In this document: one piece after another, positions 61,486 through 64,000 of the stretch | How the letters are laid out: every line of letters starts with the position of its first letter | How positions within the stretch are numbered: the stretch's first letter is position 1 | Source of the DNA: Stutzerimonas stutzeri | GTDB lineage: Bacteria > Pseudomonadota > Gammaproteobacteria > Pseudomonadales > Pseudomonadaceae | Assembly: GCA_019056435.1 (NCBI GenBank) | Contig: CP077641.1 | Coordinates: 4,278,001 to 4,342,000, forward strand | DNA: 64,000 bases | Reading direction: 5' to 3' | Program-made: the position numbers and the translations under genes | The notes under the pieces: model-generated | Seen by the model: the letters and a program-made list of their open reading frames with translations, nothing else | Databases searched by the model: none | What the model was told of the DNA's origin: nothing

Positions 61486-62682
61486 ATGAATGACGCCCTG
61501 ACCCTGCTGCAGCCCTACCCGTTCGAGAAACTCCGCGGCCTGCTGGCCGACGCCAAGCCCTCGGCCGACAAACGCCCGATTTCCCTGTCGATTGGCGAAC
61601 CAAAGCACCGCTCCCCGGACTTCGTTGCCCAAGCGCTGACCCACAACCTCGACCAGCTTGCCGTGTACCCGACCACGCTCGGCATCCCGGCGCTGCGTGA
61701 GTCCATCGCGCGCTGGTGCGAACGTCGCTTTGGTGTAGCACCGGAGGCGGTCGATCCGGCGCGCCATGTGCTGCCCGTGAATGGAACGCGGGAGGCGCTG
61801 TTCGCCTTCACTCAGGCCGTGGTCAGACGCGAACCGGGTGCGCTGGTGCTGAGCCCCAACCCCTTCTACCAGATCTACGAAGGCGCGGCCCTGCTAGCCG
61901 GCGCGACGCCGCACTACCTGCCCTGCACCGAAGCGAACGGTTTCAACCCCGACTTCGATGCCGTCCCGACCGACGTCTGGCAACGCACACAGATTCTCTT
62001 TCTCTGCTCCCCAGGCAACCCCACCGGTGCACTCGTGCCGCTGGAAACCCTGAAGCGCCTCATCACGCTGGCTGACGAACATGACTTCGTGATCGCGGCC
62101 GATGAATGCTACAGCGAACTCTACTTCGACGAATCGCAACCTCCAGCCGGCTTGCTGACCGCCTGCGCCGCGCTGGGGCGTGACGACTTCCGTCGTTGCG
62201 TGGTCTTCCACAGCCTGTCCAAACGCTCGAACCTGCCTGGGCTGCGCTCGGGTTTCGTCGCTGGCGATGCCGAGATCCTCAAGGCCTTTCTGCTCTACCG
62301 CACCTACCATGGCTGCGCGATGCCGGTGCAGACCCAGTTGGCGAGTATCGCGGCCTGGAACGACGAAGCGCATGTGCGGGCCAACCGCGAGCTGTATCGG
62401 GAGAAGTTCGACGCTGTGCTGGACATCCTGGCGCCGGTCATGGACGTTCGACGCCCTGATGGCGGTTTTTACCTGTGGCCGCGAACCCCGATCGACGATC
62501 AGCGCTTCACCCGCGAACTCTTCGCACGTGAGCACGTCACCGTCGTGCCGGGTTCGTACCTGTCGCGTGAGGTCGACGGCCTGAATCCTGGATCAGGCCG
62601 GGTGCGCATGGCGCTCGTCGCTCCGCTGGCCGAGTGCATCGAAGCCGCCCAGCGCATCCGCGTCTTCATCGAGTCGCTGTGA
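61486..62682 (+). CDS. dapC: Succinyldiaminopimelate aminotransferase
   Basis: 398 residues, fold-type I PLP enzyme: LSIGEPKHRSPDFV, YPTTLGIPALRESIARW, FLCSPGNPTGALVPLE, AADECYSELYFDE, the PLP Lys in VFHSLSKRSNLPGLRSGFV and YLWPRTP. It is the DapC type (SlSIGEPKH), making SL-2,6-succinyl-DAP. I chose the ATG at 61486; a GTG at 61468 would add six residues. In pseudomonads dapC, the ArsC-like yffB and dapD are neighbours, and yffB follows here. Confidence 0.94.
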   Translation: MNDALTLLQPYPFEKLRGLLADAKPSADKRPISLSIGEPKHRSPDFVAQALTHNLDQLAVYPTTLGIPALRESIARWCERRFGVAPEAVDPARHVLPVNGTREALFAFTQAVVRREPGALVLSPNPFYQIYEGAALLAGATPHYLPCTEANGFNPDFDAVPTDVWQRTQILFLCSPGNPTGALVPLETLKRLITLADEHDFVIAADECYSELYFDESQPPAGLLTACAALGRDDFRRCVVFHSLSKRSNLPGLRSGFVAGDAEILKAFLLYRTYHGCAMPVQTQLASIAAWNDEAHVRANRELYREKFDAVLDILAPVMDVRRPDGGFYLWPRTPIDDQRFTRELFAREHVTVVPGSYLSREVDGLNPGSGRVRMALVAPLAECIEAAQRIRVFIESL

Positions 62683-62687
62683 ACCCA

Positions 62688-62707
62688 CCGGGCGCGCTGG
62701 CGCCCGG
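62688..62707. repeat. Strong hairpin after dapC
   Basis: ccgggcgc - gctg - gcgcccgg is a perfect 8-base stem between the convergent dapC and a small gene. It has no T run, so it is a possible attenuating or mRNA-end structure only. Confidence 0.5.
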
Positions 62708-62711
62708 CTAC

Positions 62712-62861
62712 TCAGGCCACGCCTGGCGGGATCATGTCCTTGCCGTAGTCGCGCAGCTTCTCCAGATTTTCAGGTTTCATGTGCTCGGGGATGTCAGCCT
62801 GATCGGCTTCATCCCGCTTGTCGCGCTCCGGACCTTTCGGCTCCTGCTCGGACTCATTCAT
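62712..62861 (-). CDS. Small acidic protein, 49 residues
   Basis: The start at 62861 has GGAGGT four bases upstream, which makes it convincing despite its size. It is highly charged (MNESEQEPKGPERDKRDEAD start) and ends in KLRDYGKDMIPPGVA. Probably intrinsically disordered. The family is not recognised. It is 11 bases downstream of the next small gene on the same strand, so the two form an operon. Confidence 0.7.
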   Translation of the reverse strand: MNESEQEPKGPERDKRDEADQADIPEHMKPENLEKLRDYGKDMIPPGVA

Positions 62862-62872
62862 GCGTACCTCCG

Positions 62873-63118
62873 TCAGATCGCGTGTTCTTCCCAGATCAGC
62901 TCACCGGCGTCGCTGACCTCCCGCACCTTGGTCAAGGCTGCCTCCGCCGCGACGTCCGCTTCGGATGCCAAATCGTAGCGGCGACCGTTGGCTACCTTGA
63001 AGACATGGGCGTTCTCATCGGTACCGCGACGCTTGACGGCGATCACCGCCTCGAAGGCGTCATCGACCGGGACTGCCGATGAAATCGCTTCATAGTGTTC
63101 GAAATGCTTGCGTGCCAT
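62873..63118 (-). CDS. Small hypothetical protein, 81 residues
   Basis: Start at 63118 (MARKHFEHYEAISS) with GAGGA upstream. The sequence (AFEAVIAVKRRGTDENAHVF, RRYDLASEADVAAEAALTKV) looks like a compact alpha/beta domain with no known motif. Resembles small pseudomonad proteins induced in stationary phase or stress, but I have no firm link. Confidence 0.65.
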   Translation of the reverse strand: MARKHFEHYEAISSAVPVDDAFEAVIAVKRRGTDENAHVFKVANGRRYDLASEADVAAEAALTKVREVSDAGELIWEEHAI

Positions 63119-63250
63119 GGAGATTCCTCGTCGTAGCGGTGGTCCTTTGTGGACACGCCAAACCGGGAAATGATCGCAACGCCCGACGTCGCACAGGCTG
63201 AACCGCTGCCGCCCGGGCGACTCAACCAATGACGGCCAGAGGAGAACCGC

Positions 63251-63582
63251 ATGCAGATGACCGAACGCTACAGTGCCAGCGCCCCGACACGCGCCGAGGT
63301 GGACGCCCTTGATGGCGTCACCCTGCTCGAATTCGGCACCGACTGGTGTGGACATTGCCGGGCCGCACAGGCCCCTTGGCGAGCGTGCTCGCCGGGCACG
63401 AGCTGCGTCACCTGAAGATTGAGGACGGGCCGGGGCGCCCGCTGGGGCGCTCCTTTCGGGTCAAGCTGTGGCCGACGCTGATCCTTATGCGCCAGGGCGA
63501 GGAGTTGGGGCGCGTGGTACGGCCGACTCACGAGCAGCCGATCGAAGAGCTGCTCGGGTCGGGCGCGATAACCAACGAGTGA
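63251..63582 (+). CDS. Thioredoxin-family protein
   Basis: 110 residues after repair of one missing G at 63370-63371. ATG at 63251 with GGAG six bases upstream. The redox site is WCGHC in TLLEFGTDWCGHCRAAQ, near residue 33, and the cis-Pro in KLWPTLILMRQG after the repair. A short cytosolic thioredoxin-like disulfide reductase; divergent from the two small genes. Confidence 0.85.
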
Positions 63583-63694
63583 GATCCGATCCCGTCGCCT
63601 ACCCGACCGCCACATCCTCCCGACGGGCGGCAGGCTTCGTCCCGACATGGCATAATCCGCGACCCAGCCTGGCCGGAGAACCTGGAGCCCTGTT

Positions 63695-64000
63695 ATGCCT
63701 GATTCGAAAAATGGACTGTGCCTGTTTGGCATCAAGGCGTGCGACACCATGAAAAAGGCTCGCACCTGGCTCGACGAGCACGGACTGGACTACCGTTTCC
63801 ACGACTACAAGAGCGCCGGCATCGACCGCGCCCATCTCCAGGCCTGGTGTGACGAACACGGCTGGCAGACCATTCTCAACCGTGCCGGCACTACCTTCCG
63901 CAAGCTGGACGACGCGCAGAAGGCCGATCTCGACCAGGCCAAGGCGATCGAACTGATGCTGGCCCAGCCGTCGATGATCAAGCGCCCCGTCCTTGACCTG
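63695..64000 (+). CDS. yffB: YffB/Spx-like ArsC-family protein, 3' end cut by the window
   Basis: The first 102 residues are visible. LCLFGIKACDTMKKARTWLDE has the single Cys of the YffB group, with YRFHDYKSAGIDRAHLQAWC and ILNRAGTTFRKLDDAQKADL as the family middle and KRPVLD at the edge. It belongs to the ArsC/Spx fold and may be a GSH-dependent reductase; it is normally followed by dapD, which should lie just outside. Confidence 0.93.
   Translation, partial: MPDSKNGLCLFGIKACDTMKKARTWLDEHGLDYRFHDYKSAGIDRAHLQAWCDEHGWQTILNRAGTTFRKLDDAQKADLDQAKAIELMLAQPSMIKRPVLDL

Overview
The window is high-GC gammaproteobacterial chromosome. Gene content and order point to Pseudomonas sensu lato, most likely the P. 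stutzeri (Stutzerimonas) group. Two core blocks match the order I know from Pseudomonas: aspS-yebC-ruvCAB-ybgC-tolQRAB-pal-cpoB-queE-queC-tRNA-Lys, followed by nadA-bepA-tusA-like-perM-bcp-gcvR-dapA-bamC-purC-tRNA-Ser, and on the other side dps-cold shock-slyX-HIT-oprD-proS...hda-perM-purM-purN...dapC-yffB. No transposase, integrase, phage gene or CRISPR array was seen.

Layout. 1-344: end of a ydbL gene. 384-4121 (minus): three-subunit gluconate-2-dehydrogenase-like membrane dehydrogenase. 4353-5361 (minus): a ParD-like regulator and a methionine aminopeptidase. 5479-6465 (minus): LpxR-type lipid A deacylase. 6593-15165 (minus): the most interesting locus, a TonB-dependent receptor, a two-part beta-propeller phytase, a private ExbB-ExbD-TonB motor and a PhoX phosphatase in one tight gene string, readable as a phytate/organophosphate capture system. 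15.2-16.2 kb: non-coding, dominated by a large nested inverted repeat. 16.2-21.7 kb: degenerate GGDEF protein, AraC-type regulator, D-lactate dehydrogenase, an unknown membrane-anchored protein, a 53-residue membrane protein and a class C beta-lactamase, ending at tRNA-Ser(CGA).

21.7-44.3 kb: housekeeping, mostly minus strand (purC, bamC, dapA, perM, nadA, a CoA-transferase, tRNA-Lys(TTT), queuosine genes, the Tol-Pal envelope system, the RuvABC resolvasome, yebC, aspS), with gcvR, bcp and bepA on the plus strand. 44.6-64 kb: a Dps protein, a membrane-anchored cold-shock protein, slyX, HIT, an OprD porin, proS, a lipoprotein, a lytic transglycosylase, a TlpA-like thioredoxin, a YihY protein, arsC-wrbA-DUF2069, hda, a second PerM, a DUF2066 protein, purMN, DUF3108, dapC, three tiny genes and the start of yffB.

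Sequence quality matters for any reader. About 27 single-base indels, mostly in short G/C or A/T runs, break otherwise well conserved reading frames, including essential genes (aspS, dapA, tolB, bamC). In nearly every case adding or removing one base restores a family-length protein. I therefore treat these as sequencing or assembly errors, annotate the genes as intact CDS, and give the break position in each entry.
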